The translations under genes were made by a program, and so were the position numbers. A stretch of DNA of 64,000 bases from Solanum dulcamara (taxonomy: Eukaryota; Streptophyta; Magnoliopsida; Solanales; Solanaceae). Shown here piece by piece: positions 1 to 10,400 of the stretch. Location of the stretch: positions 15,728,501-15,792,500 of the forward strand of contig NC_077239.1 of assembly GCF_947179165.1 (NCBI RefSeq). Direction: 5' to 3'. Numbering within the stretch: the first letter of the stretch is position 1; each line of letters begins with the position of its first letter. Under the pieces are notes generated by a model. It worked only from the letters and a program-made list of their open reading frames with translations, did no database searches and was not told the origin of the DNA.

Positions 1-1590
1 ATCTACATTTGGGAGGTAGTCCGTCTTCATGGTGTGGTTGTAGCTATCATATCTGATCAGGGCTCATAGTTTGGGCACCCATGTCAACCTTAGCATAGCT
101 TGTTCATCCGCAGACTGATGGCCAATCGGATCACACTATTTAGGTTCCTGAGGATATGTTGAAAGCCTGCGTTTTGTACTTCGAAGGTTAGTAGGATTGG
201 TTGTTTCCTTTGGCGGAGTTTGCATACAACAACAGCGACTACTCTAGTATTCAAATGGCCCCATTCATGCCTTATATGGTAGGCGTTGTCACTCTCCAAT
301 TGATTGGTTTGCGTCTACGGAGCCTAGGTCGTGCGGTATAGACTTGATTCATGATGCCTTAGATCATGTGAGGATGATTCAAGATAGGCTAGGGACAGCT
401 CAGAGTAGACACTAGAGTTATGCTTATCTTAGGCATCGACCATTGAGGTTTGCGGTTGGTGACAAAGTATTCCTCTGAGTATCGTCCATGAAGAGCATGA
501 TGAGATTTGTGAAGTGGGGCAAGCTTAGCCCTAGGTATATAGGGTCTTTTGAGATTTTGAGGGCAGTCATAGATGTTGCTTAAGAGTTAGCTCTACCCCC
601 AGCATTCGCAGCAATCCATTCGATTATTCATGTTTCGATGTTGTCCCAATATGTTCCAAATGAGTCTCATGTGCTCATGTATGAGTCAGTTGTCTGACCT
701 TTGTAGAGGAGTCAGTTGCCATTCTAGCCAGAGATGTGAGATGGTTACGTTTGAGAGTCATTCTTATTGTTAAGGTCCATTGGAGGCATAGTCCAGTTGA
801 TGAGGCTACCTGGGAGTAGAGTTGTTCATGGTTATGATTACAAAACCGAACCGTAATTCGAACCAAACCGATTTAAAAACCCGATATTTAGTTTAGCTTG
901 GTTAGATTTGGTTTTAAATTTTGAAAATCGATACTATTTGGTTTGGTTTTAGTTTTACTAATAATGAACCACAAAAATAACCAAACTGATCCAAGGAATA
1001 ATATATAAATAATAATTATTTATATATTATTTATAAATTAACGTAAGTCTTTAACTTTACCATTTTCTCAAGCCCAACACTTAAATTTTGGTATATAATT
1101 TTCTTGTACCCCTTCCCCCGGTAATTCCTCAATTGTTGAGCTTGGGGTTAATTTTTTGCAATAAATATTTAATTTTTTGATCTTTGATATATAATGACTT
1201 TAGTATTGTTTAAGTAAATCACTTTTTTTTCGTGTAATAATAACTCTAGTATTGTCTTAATTGCTTAATTGAATCCACAATAGCTTTCATGTGGATTGTT
1301 CATATACTAGGTGTTTGTATCTATCGAGATGTGTATGCCTTCAACAAATTTATTATTTTCAAATCGAAAAAACCAAAACAGTCGAACCAAACAGACAATA
1401 ACCAAACCAGCGGTTATTTTTTTAGTGTGGTTTGGTTTGGTTTTAGAAATTTGAAAATCGATTAAATAGGTTTGTTTTGGTTTTAACCAATAACTGATCC
1501 AAATCGAACCATGAACACCCCTACCTGGGAGAACGAGAAGGAGATGCAAGAGCAGTTCCCTGGCTTATTTGAGCCTTCGAGTACTTCTTA
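1..1590 (+). pseudogene. Ty3/gypsy element E: integrase C-terminal part and chromodomain remnant
   Basis: Degenerate 3' end of a retrotransposon pol gene whose 5' part lies outside the window. Conceptual translation shows integrase-core traces (VRLHGV then IISDQGS near 20-70, EFAYNNS near 220-245), the post-core region (KLSPRY near 520-540) and, split by an inserted element, a chromodomain-type tail (EATWENEKEMQEQ) ending in a stop near 1588-1590. Many stops and frameshifts interrupt it. In the family, integrase joins cDNA to the host genome, and chromodomains occur at its C terminus in chromoviruses. A polypurine-like tract and a 3' LTR follow directly, which fits the 3' end of an element on the + strand. 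It is certainly non-functional. Confidence 0.85.
817..1523. mobile_element. hAT-type MITE (707 bp) with 8-bp target duplication
   Basis: A non-coding, A/T-rich block interrupts the chromodomain remnant. It is flanked by an exact 8-bp direct repeat, CCTGGGAG, at 809-816 and 1524-1531. Its ends form a terminal inverted repeat of about 17 bp: TAGAGTTGTTCATGGTT on the left against TAGGGGTGTTCATGGTT from the right end on the other strand, with two mismatches. The TAGGGGTG-type terminus and 8-bp duplication are typical of the hAT superfamily. Removing the block restores codon continuity across the chromodomain. It contains repeated copies of a GGTTTGGTTTT motif and no transposase, so it is non-autonomous. 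Confidence 0.85.
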
Positions 1591-2527
1591 ACTCTTACTT
1601 TCGCGAATAAAAGTTCTTTTAGTAGTGGATGTTGTAATGACCCTTTAGGTCATTTCTATGTAAATGCATTCTTTTCATTATTTAGAGCGTTCCTATAGCA
1701 ACCTCGAGTCATTTATAACTTGTTGGCACTGACTGTTCGATTCCTTGGTAGTTCAGTTTGGATTTATGCTCATTTTCCTATTTTGGAGCTTTTGAAACTT
1801 GAATTGTTCGGCTTTGGTCAAAATATCAAGTGAATGGCCTTAGAATTGAACTATGACAATTCCATCAGCTCTGAAATTGTCACTTTAGGCTAGTGGCATA
1901 GTCGGCTCGAGTCCGAGGCCTTCGATGCAAGTTTGTGCCATTAGGCGTTTTAACCTTTAAGATTGGCCTGAGTTTGACCTTGGTCAACATTCTTGGAAAA
2001 CATGACCTTGGATGAAAATTTTGTTAGTGGAGTTAGCTCTGAAATGTCGAGTTTGGTCTAGACCGACCCTTTATGCACTTCTCGAGGCTACTAATCGAAT
2101 CTCGTTGCCCCTTGTAGAATTGACCAAAAATTACACTTGGGTCCCTTTTTATCAATATGACCTCCGATGGAAATATCGACTGCATCATTGAGTTTGGAAC
2201 ATTGAATTTAGTGAGATAGCATAGTTCGTTTGCACGCACGGGATTCAGAACAAAATTTGAGCACCCCTCGAAGGTTTTAGACTTGGCCAAAACCAGTTAT
2301 TGCAGCATTTTTTGATGTAGGTGACCTTTTTCATCACGACCACGATGAAGCCTCAGCGATTAAGGAGGGTCACTGTGCCTCGGCATCGCAATCGCAAAGA
2401 AGGGTTGATTGGGGTTGACCACTGTTAGTCATTGCGATCACAAGACCTGACCTCCGCAATTATGATGGTCATTATTGTTGGGGACCGTGATCGTAAACTT
2501 TGCCCCTACGATCGCGACGAAGAGTGT

Positions 2528-2618
2528 TTTTTTTTTTTTTTTTTTATGGGAACAGACCCTACACGAGGCTCCCACCTCTCGTGCACAGTCAGGGGTTAAG
2601 CAACACCCCCAAGCCAAA
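2528..2618 (-). mobile_element. Small SINE-like retrosequence with 9-bp target duplication
   Basis: A 91-bp insert begins on the + strand with a run of about 18 T, so it carries an A-tail on the minus strand. It is bounded by exact direct repeats GAAGAGTGT at 2519-2527 and 2619-2627. On the minus strand it includes GTGGGAGCCTCGTGTAGGG, which resembles tRNA-derived SINE consensus seen in Solanaceae (from memory). At this length it is probably 5' truncated. A-tail plus target duplication indicates LINE-machinery retrotransposition. Confidence 0.65.
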
Positions 2619-4390
2619 GAAGAGTGTGTTTGGCTGCGGATTGTTGCATGTTGATAATTTCTGCTATTTCGAGCCTCGAAATATGCTTTATTTTGGAACA
2701 CAAGTTTGGGGAGGTGAATAGGACCACTTCACGGAGTCAATTTCAAAAACATTTGGTGCGGGTCCCACATTTCCATTTTAGACTCCAAAATTGATTTGTC
2801 TCTGTTTTATGTTACCGAATTAACATTGTGAAACTATTTTTAATAGCATGGAAGTTTTCAAAGGCCGTACGAAAGGGAAAGGCTTCGGAGACTTGATTTG
2901 GAGTGCGCGATTGGCCTAAAGGTAGGCTATGTCTTTCCTCTCCTTAGTCTGAATTTTAATATGTAAATGTATATTGATTTGCATGAATTTGGGATGGGTT
3001 GCTCATGGATCATGTTTAGCTTCTAAGTATCCATGTTTTAGGCCTTTTTCGGGTAATTCGGCATCAATAGCATGTTGGTTGCTTTAGTTAATCATCCTTA
3101 CCTTATGGTGTGACTTGTATATGGCTTGTGATTATTACAGGAACACATTTGGCCTTATTCTAGGCTTAGTCTAGTGATTGTCATAGACTTGCGCATTTTG
3201 TAGTTGTTAGGCCTTAGAATCTCTCCAATGTCACTTCAGACACCTTAGCTCCCTGTAGACTGATATAGTAGACTTAAGTATGATACTCTAAGCATTAACT
3301 ATGCAGTAACCCTACTCTTGAGACCTCGTACCATATTTCCCTCATCCTCTCATTTCTGGTGTACTTGGTTCTTGTTTTAGAAGCCGCTTGTCGGTTCAGG
3401 TTGGATTTCGGTCGGACTTGGAGTAATTTATTAAAGGCACTCAATTTGGAGTTCTCCCTTTAACACTCATCTGGCCGGTGATCCTAAATCTAGCCGACTC
3501 GCCTCTATTTGTGTTTCAAGTCCCTGATTCACTCCACCGGGTTATGGTAAAAGTCCAAGCCTCAGTATCTACAACCTTGGCTAGATTCCATTGCTATCTT
3601 CAGCCTCAGTTAGAGTCCTTGGCCATTTGTACCCTTGGTTAGAGTCCTTGTCTATCTCCAGCCTTAGTTAGAGTCCTCGACTATCCCAATCCTGGATAAA
3701 GTCTTTGACTCCATCTTTGTTTTGGTTTAAGTCCTTAGCTCCTATTCTACTGTGATTGAAATCTGGGGCACTCAGTTGATTCAGTTATAGTATGTGAAAG
3801 GTTGTGGTAATCATGGAAGTATCTTCAGGTTCTCTATGTGGATCTTAACACTTCTGTGCACCTGTCGAGCTTATGGAGGTCTGTTCGAGTAATATTTGAA
3901 CTTGTACATGACTGTACCCGCGCATGATTGTACCCTCCGGACTTATAGGGTCCGATTGGGTTTTTCTAGTTGTGATCTCTTTATTAATGTTTTAGTACAC
4001 TCGTGTGCATTCCTATCAAATTTTTTCCCTTTGTTTATTGTTGTGTTTAAAATTCTAGCATTTTATATTACTTTTACTTTTCCTTCTTAGTCGGCCTATG
4101 ATACTATTAGGTACATGTTATTTTGGTACTCATACTACACTCTGTATTTATTTTTTGGTGAAGGTCCAAGCACCAGCTATCAGCATTGAGATCGAGCCTG
4201 TTGTAGTCTGATTTGGAGATGAGGGTGAGCACATGACATCTTGGATCTACATGTCTCCTTCTTTTTATATTATGACTAGTTTTTTGTTGTTTGAGATAAG
4301 TCTTGTTGATGTGGTCCACTTTTGGGACTTGTATTCATTTTATAGTAGCTCTGTACATTTGATTTCTAGGTTCTAGGAGGGATCTTTTAT

Positions 4391-4414
4391 TTATATATAT
4401 ATATATATATATAT
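4391..4414. repeat. (TA)n microsatellite
   Basis: An uninterrupted alternating TA tract inside the 3' LTR of element E. Confidence 0.9.
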
Positions 4415-4574
4415 GGTTTGTTTCTGCATTGTTTTTGTAATTTTCTATTATTGTTTAATTCTGGATTAGTTTATATCTTTAATCCCATAACTTGTAGTTT
4501 CGGGATACAGGTTGGCTTAGCTACTAATGGGTTGTAGTAGGTTTCATCATGACTCAAGGAATCAGATCGTGTCA

Positions 4575-4879
4575 TTGATCTCATTCATAACATATGGTTT
4601 GTGCAAGGCTGACCTAATTGAATCATATATCATTTTACAACAGTATTTGAAGGATACAGCAATCAAAATCCAATGTAATCTCTCCTTTACATTCAAGTGA
4701 ATGAATATACTATCAATCGTGTGCCAAGGCACAATAGTGTGCATCATATACCTATTAATATACTCAATAATGGTCTCTTCTAAACTGGCCTTAGCTGCAG
4801 CTCTTTCGGTAGCGGAATATGCTTCCCAAATGTTGAATAGTAATGTACTGAAATTACAATCTTTAGTGTTGAAGCTATA
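4575..4879 (-). pseudogene. Ulp1-type (C48) protease catalytic-domain fragment, 3' part of split gene
   Basis: On the minus strand this reads as the middle of a Ulp1/SUMO-protease-like catalytic domain of the kind carried by plant DUF1985/Ulp1 transposon genes. The motif WHTIDSIFIHLNVKERLHW contains the expected catalytic His (HW), and IYDS the expected Asp. The catalytic Cys region is missing because the gene is cut at 4575 by the LTR of element E; the rest would lie left of the window. The exon is cut upstream at 4879 by the gypsy element 4880-14765; its other half resumes at 14771 with FYYLRKKVKYSNTTTYS. Family members are predicted cysteine peptidases. This copy cannot be active. Confidence 0.8.
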
Positions 4880-5298
4880 TGTAACACCTCTCAAAAAATT
4901 TCCCTAAGATTCGGACCTTTCTTGTATTCGGGTAGTGTCGAACTCGAGTATTGTGGAGCATTTGCATGAGTAAGATGAGTCTTTGAGAAATTGAGCAGCG
5001 TTAGAGGTGATGTGGGGTCATAAAGGATCCCTAGGACCAAATCAAATCTAAAAAATTCATCGTGGCTAAGTTTGAGGAGGAGTTCGCATAAGGGGTCGAC
5101 TTCTAACGACCCCTATCTTTTGAAAGGCGACAATCTGGGTGGCCCATGACCCATCAAATTAAAGGTCGTCGAGTCTTCTTTCCAACGCCACCAAGAATGT
5201 AATTTTTGGAGTTCGGAGTCGAAAGATACGACAATCCTAAGACGAACTAGCACGGCAGGGATTCTCAGGCCTGGGTTGCAATTGCTGGAAAACTGGGC

Positions 5299-5583
5299 TT
5301 GGCGCCGCAGTGGTGCGATGCGCCACTATCGTGCCAGGAACACGCCTTAGTAGTTTGGCCCCTGGCGCGGCGCGCCACTACGAGGTGTGCAGGGTTTTCA
5401 AGCCAATTTCCAGAACCCAGAAAATATTGGCCTTGGCGCTGTAAGGGCGCGACGCGCCACTATCGCGCGAAGAATGTGACTCAGTAGTTTGGTCCTTGGC
5501 GCGGTGCGCCACTACGAGATGTGCAGGTTTTAGGCGTAATCAGCCGGCGCTGCAATGGCACGACGCGCCACTATCGCGCCAGG
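5299..5583. repeat. CpG palindrome array in U3 of A2 5' LTR
   Basis: Five imperfect units alternate between a long form (GGCGC core, then CGACGCGCCACTATCGCGCC) and a short form (TGGCGCGGCGCGCCACTACG). Each contains a GGCGCG/CGCGCC self-complementary core. The array ends about 60 bp upstream of the TATA box. Homologous arrays lie at 12716-13001, 20959-21249, 23893-24181, 47719-48004 and 55272-55557. Confidence 0.85.
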
Positions 5584-5641
5584 AGCAGTTTTGCCTATTT
5601 TCAGAACTTTGTGAGAAGGAGCAATTTGGGAACTTACCCAA

Positions 5642-5651
5642 ATTATATATG
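5642..5651 (+). promoter_or_regulatory. TATA box of A2 5' LTR
   Basis: ATTATATATG lies downstream of the palindrome array and about 40 bp upstream of a CT-rich tract, where transcription would be expected to begin (U3/R boundary). The same TATA-like sequence occurs at the matching place in every family-A LTR here, for example 13060-13069 on + and 55203-55211 on minus. Confidence 0.6.
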
Positions 5652-7230
5652 TATCACCCTAGTCCATTTTGAGATCATATTTTTAGCCCTCTCTCTCTCT
5701 CTCTAAAAAGCCCTAGGAGTTCCTCTCTCTCTAAACATGGATTGAGTCCACTCATGTGCCCTACTCTTGCTTTGAGGTTAGAGATCCATGAGAATAGAGT
5801 TTCTTGGTATGGTTTATGTTTGAATGAGTTTTGTCTCCTATAAATTTGACCTTGTTTGTGTTGATGTTATTGAGCTAAGAAGTTCCTAAAACCTTCATGT
5901 TAGTATGAGTTGATGGAGATGAGTTGTTATTATGTTTTGTTGTTCTCTTTAACCATATGATTATGTTGCATAAGTCAATTTCCTTAAATGTGTTATTCTA
6001 CTTGAATTGTTGAGCTAAATCCATAGAGTTGTGATGAGTCTTGAGGAGATGTCATAAATGCTTATCTAAATGAAGCTTGATTGAGTTGATTGGAAGATGG
6101 AATTGACGAGTGGACGAGGTCCTAAATGGAACTTGTCATTATGACTTAATTGAGTTGAAATGAGAATAGAGTTGATGAGTTGGCAATGACCCACATGAAA
6201 CTAGCCGTGAGGGCTTGTTTGAGATGATTGGAGGGAGTCTTATGAGCATAGAGTCATGGGAGGAGTATCGATCACCGAAGCGGGTAAGAGTATAGTCCAT
6301 ACTCGAACCCCAGAAACTACGCCGCCAACGTAGGTAGGGATGGAACCGTTAAAGTCGGATGCTTCCCGTGGGATCGAACCGTTAAAGTCGGATGTTTCCC
6401 ATTTTATTGTCCTAAAATAATAGGACTTGACTAATCGATGGTATCCATGATTAGGGAGGCATTCATGCCCTAGCAAGGTATGGACGGACGTGGCAACAAC
6501 GTCTGATTGTTGTACTATCACTGGCTCATAGGTGATGGTTGTCGGATAAGAGAAACTCCCATTTAGGTCTTGATAGTGCTCCGAGTCAGTTGAGTTGAGT
6601 GGCTTATGAGTTAGTCCCGTCTAATCTATTCTTGTTAGACTTAGGACATTTGAGTGATTTGTTATGTATATATATATATGAGTTGTGATCCTGAGATGAT
6701 ATTGATGTTTTCTTGATGTTTGTTTCATCCGGCCATTTTACATACTCGTACATTCTATGTACTGACGCAATTTGGCCTGCATCGTTTCATGAAGCAGAGA
6801 CATGTACTAGAGATCATCAACCGACGCTCCATTGAAGATTCACATATACTCCCAGCTTGTTAGTGAGTCCTCCTAGTTTTCGGAGGATGTTGAGCTTTCT
6901 TGCATAGTTTTGTTGTCGTTTCCTTTATTTTGATTTTTGGTAACCATGGGCTTGTCATCGGCACCTACCAGACTTTGATAGAGGCTTCATAGACTAGAGT
7001 GTGGGGAGGTCGGACTGTTATTTTGAGGCGTCCTATTATACTTATTTTGTTGAGTTAAACATATTTGGTCTTCGGCCCCCATATTGTAAATAACATGTTA
7101 TGATTGAGCCTTCCTTTGAGCGTATATGACTAAATGATAGAGTGATTGAATCAGGTGGTTCACTTGAAGGTCAGAAATGGCTTTCAAGTGTCGGTCACAT
7201 CTAGGGTACCCTCCCGGGGCGTGACAAACA

Positions 7231-7242
7231 TGGTATCAGAGC
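7231..7242 (+). other. Primer-binding site (tRNA-iMet type) of A2
   Basis: TGGTATCAGAGC begins four bases after the 5' LTR end, in the position where initiator Met tRNA primes minus-strand synthesis in plant LTR retrotransposons. Confidence 0.9.
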
Positions 7243-7437
7243 TCAGGGTTCAAGTGTCCTAGGGAGTCTATGAAGCCGTGTCTAGTAGAGTCTTGCTTAT
7301 GGGTGTGTTGTGCACCATACTTATAATCAGGAGGCTATGAGACATTAGGAATTGTTTCACTTCTTTCATACTCTAAATTCGTGCGATAGAGTTAAACTCT
7401 ATAAAACTCCTTTCTAATTCGTGCATTTGTACGTTAC

Positions 7438-7445
7438 AGATAATG
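7438..7445 (+). promoter_or_regulatory. Candidate 3' splice site just upstream of gag ATG (A2)
   Basis: The sequence CTAATTCGTGCATTTGTACG, then TTACAG, ends 3 bp before the gag ATG at 7443. CTAAT resembles a plant branch site at suitable distance. The same arrangement precedes gag in elements B (AG at 31495-31496, minus) and C (AG at 53277-53278, minus). The matching donor is deleted from this element's 5' LTR but present in its 3' LTR at 13258. Confidence 0.45.
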
Positions 7446-10400
7446 CCTCCTAAACGTATGGCTAGCCAGAGAAATGTTGATAACGCTGAGATGCCCCAAT
7501 CAGAGGTACGCTCGGCAAGGGCTAGAGGCCGACCAGTGATGTATACAGAGGTGCCTCAAGTGCCTGCTACTCCGCCTGCACCCACATCAGAGGCAGAGTT
7601 TCGAGGGGCGATTGCAATGCTCACGCAATTAATGGCTGCCTGAAATGGTAACCAGAGTTCAGCCACTCTTAGCTCTAGTTCCCAAGAGCAGTCTGCTGCC
7701 ACTAGAATTAGAGACTTTTTGAGGATGAATCCGCCAGCATTCACGGGTTCTAAGGTTGATGAAGACCCCCAAAATTTTATTGATGAGATGTGGAAAATTC
7801 TTAAAGCTATGCATGCTACGGAAATTGAAGGGGTTGAGTTGGTGTCTTATCAACTCAAGGATGTGGAAAACATCTGGTATAACCAATGGGAGCAAGGTAG
7901 GGGTGAGGATCCTGAACTTGCTAGGTGGGATGAATTTGAAGGAGCCTTTCTTGACCACTTCTTTCCCCGAGAATTAAAGGAAGCGAAAGTGGAGGAATTT
8001 GTGAATCTGAAACAGGAGGGTACGATAGTTAAGGAGTATGGCCTGAAGTTCATCCAGCTATCCAGGTATGCTCCAAAAATGATCCCAGATGTGAGGTCAA
8101 AGATGAGGAAGTTCATCTCCGGATTAGGGAGGCATGTGAAGAAGGAATGCAAAGCAGCGTTGTTGATCTCGGATATGGATATTTCCAGATTGATGGTGTA
8201 TGCTCAACAGGTAGAGGATGAGAAGAAGAAAGACAGAGAGGAGCATCTGAGCAAGAAGGCAAGATCAACTGGGCATGAGAATGAACAGAGGTAAAACAAG
8301 GGCAACAGGTCCTTCTTCCAGAAGAGGCCTCCCAATTATGCCTCATCTACCGCCAGTGTGCCTATGCCGTAGAACAGGTATGATCGGCAGGGACAGAATC
8401 GCCAGAATTTTAGACCCTAGGGTTCTCAATCCCAGGCCAGTGTAAGTCAAGGTTCGAGGGGGAAGCCACCATGCCGCAAGTGTGGTAGGCTTCACTTGGG
8501 AGAATGCAGAGCGGGAAGGGTTGGTTGTTATAAATGCGGCCAAATGGACCATTTTCATAGGGAGTGTCCAACAGGGGGAAACAGAGTCCAACATTTTTCC
8601 ACCACACCGCCGGCTAGGGTTAATCAGAGGGGCACTACTTCAGGTACGAGTGGAGGTACAAACCACCTATATGTCATGGGTAGTCGTCAAGATCAGGAGA
8701 ACTCTCCAAACGTCGTGACGGGTATGATTTGAGTCTCTTCTCTTGACTGTTATGTTTTGATGGATCCGGGTGTCATCCTATCTTTTGTGACTCCTTATAT
8801 GGCTAGTAAATTTAATAAAGTTCCTGAATATCTTCGTGAGCCTTTTTGCTTAGCTACTCCTATCGGTGATTCTGTCTTAGCTAAGAGAGTCTATAGGGAC
8901 TGCACTGTGTCAATTCATCACTGAGATACCTTGGCCGACCTAATTGAGTTGGACATGGTTGATTTTGATGTGATCCTTGGGATGGACTGGCTTTACGTCT
9001 GTTATGCCTCTGTTGATTGTAGGACCCGGATTGTTAAGTTCAAATTCCCGAATGAGGCTCTCGTAGAATGGAAGGGGAGTCCTGTCGTGCCTAAGGGTAA
9101 GTTTATTTCCTACCTTAGGGCTAGGAATCTAATCTCAAAGGGGTGCATTTATCACCTTGTCCGAGTGAAAGATGACAATATTGAGCCTCCATCCCTTGAG
9201 TCGGTTCCGATTGTCAACGAGTTTCCTGACGTCTTTCCTAAAGGCCTACCTGGAGTCCCTCCTGATAGGGAGATCGACTTTGGGATAGATGTTCTCCCTG
9301 ATACCCAGCCTATCTCTATCCCTCCATATATAATGGCTCCGGCTGAGTTGAAGGAGTTGAAGGAACAGTTGAAGGACTTGTTAGATAAGGGATTCATTAG
9401 GCCGAGTGTCTCACTATGGGGTGCTCCCGTCCTATTTGTGCGAAAGAAAGATGGGTCCCTTAGGATGTGCATTGATTACAGGCAGCTGAACAAGGTCACC
9501 ATAAAGAATAAGTACTCTCTCCCCAGAATAGATGACTTATTCGACCAACTTCAGGGTGCCATTTGTTTCTCAAAAATAGACCTAAGATCCGGCTACCATC
9601 AGTTGAAGGTGAGGGAGTGTGATATTCTGAAGACCGCTTTTCAGACTCGTTATGGCCACTTTGAATTTTTGGTCATGTCCTTTGGGTTGACAAATGCCCC
9701 GGCATCTTTTATGGATCTCATAAACTGAGTGTTTAAACCATATCTTGATATGTTTGTGATAGTATTCATAGATGATATTTTGGTCTACTCCAAGAATGAA
9801 GAGGAGCACGCCCATCATCTTAGAGTCGTCTTACAAACTTTGAGAGAGCAAGTATTGTATGCAAAGTTCTCCAAATGTGAATTTTGGCTTGCATCAGTGG
9901 CTTTCCTAGGCCACATTGTATCTGGAGATTGTATTTAGGTCGACGCCTAAAAGATTAAAGCTGTGAAGAATTGGCCCAGACCCACATCTCCGACGGAGAT
10001 AAGAAGCTTCTTGGGTTTGGCCGGCTATTATCGAAGGTTTGTAGAGGGATTCTCATCCATATCATCACCGTTGACTAAGCTGACCCAAAAGAAGGTTAAG
10101 TTCCAATGGTCCGATGGTTGTGAGGAGAGTTTCCAGAAACTAAAGGCCAAGCTAACCATTGATCCTGTCCTGACCTTGCCCGATGGAACAGAGGGCTTTG
10201 TGGTCTACTGTGATGCATCCAGAATTGGTTTGGGTTGTTTGTTGATGCAAAGGGAGAAGGTGATAGCCTATGCTTCAAGACAACTTAAGGTTCATGAGAG
10301 GAATTACCCAACTCATGACCTTGAACTGGCAGTTGTGGTATTTGCACTTAAAATCTGGTGCCACTACTTGTACGGAGTGCATGTTGATGTATTCACCTAT

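Larger units (their letters stand above)
1633..4574 (+). repeat. 3' LTR of gypsy element E (about 2.9 kb)
   Basis: Starts TGTAATGACC right after the pol remnant and a purine-rich stretch, and ends ATCGTGTCA, giving the TG...CA termini expected of an LTR. The start matches LTRs at 42676 and 62814. Beyond 4574 the sequence changes abruptly to the truncated Ulp1 pseudogene, which supports the boundary. The 5 bp after the end (TTGAT) would be the target duplication, but its partner lies left of the window. The LTR contains a SINE-like insert and a (TA)n tract. The only open frames in it are short and antisense. Confidence 0.75.
4880..7226 (+). repeat. 5' LTR of element A2
   Basis: Starts TGTAACACC and ends GGCGTGACA. 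It matches the 3' LTR (12298-14765) along its length except for about 120 bp missing at a junction near 5732, between a CT-rich tract and AAACATGG. The U3 part holds a CpG palindrome array (5299-5583) and a TATA box (5642-5651). A CT-rich tract follows from about 5690. A 33-bp-scale tandem duplication (GTTAAAGTCGGATG, twice) lies at about 6347-6398. Confidence 0.95.

Noticed and set aside
4707..4907. Plus-strand open frame opposite the Ulp1 fragment
   Set aside because: The minus strand carries the clear Ulp1 motifs; the plus frame also runs across the LTR junction at 4880.
5299..5583. Regularly spaced GC-rich repeats as a CRISPR-like array
   Set aside because: Units are imperfect, palindromic, without unique spacers, and lie in U3 of a plant LTR. 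The same array recurs in every LTR copy.
7231..7260. tRNA-like sequence near TGGTATCAGAGC
   Set aside because: Only the 12-base primer complement is present, with no cloverleaf; it is a primer-binding site.
9152..9472. Long antisense open frame across reverse transcriptase
   Set aside because: It is the complement of a conserved pol domain and recurs antisense in C; a shadow frame.
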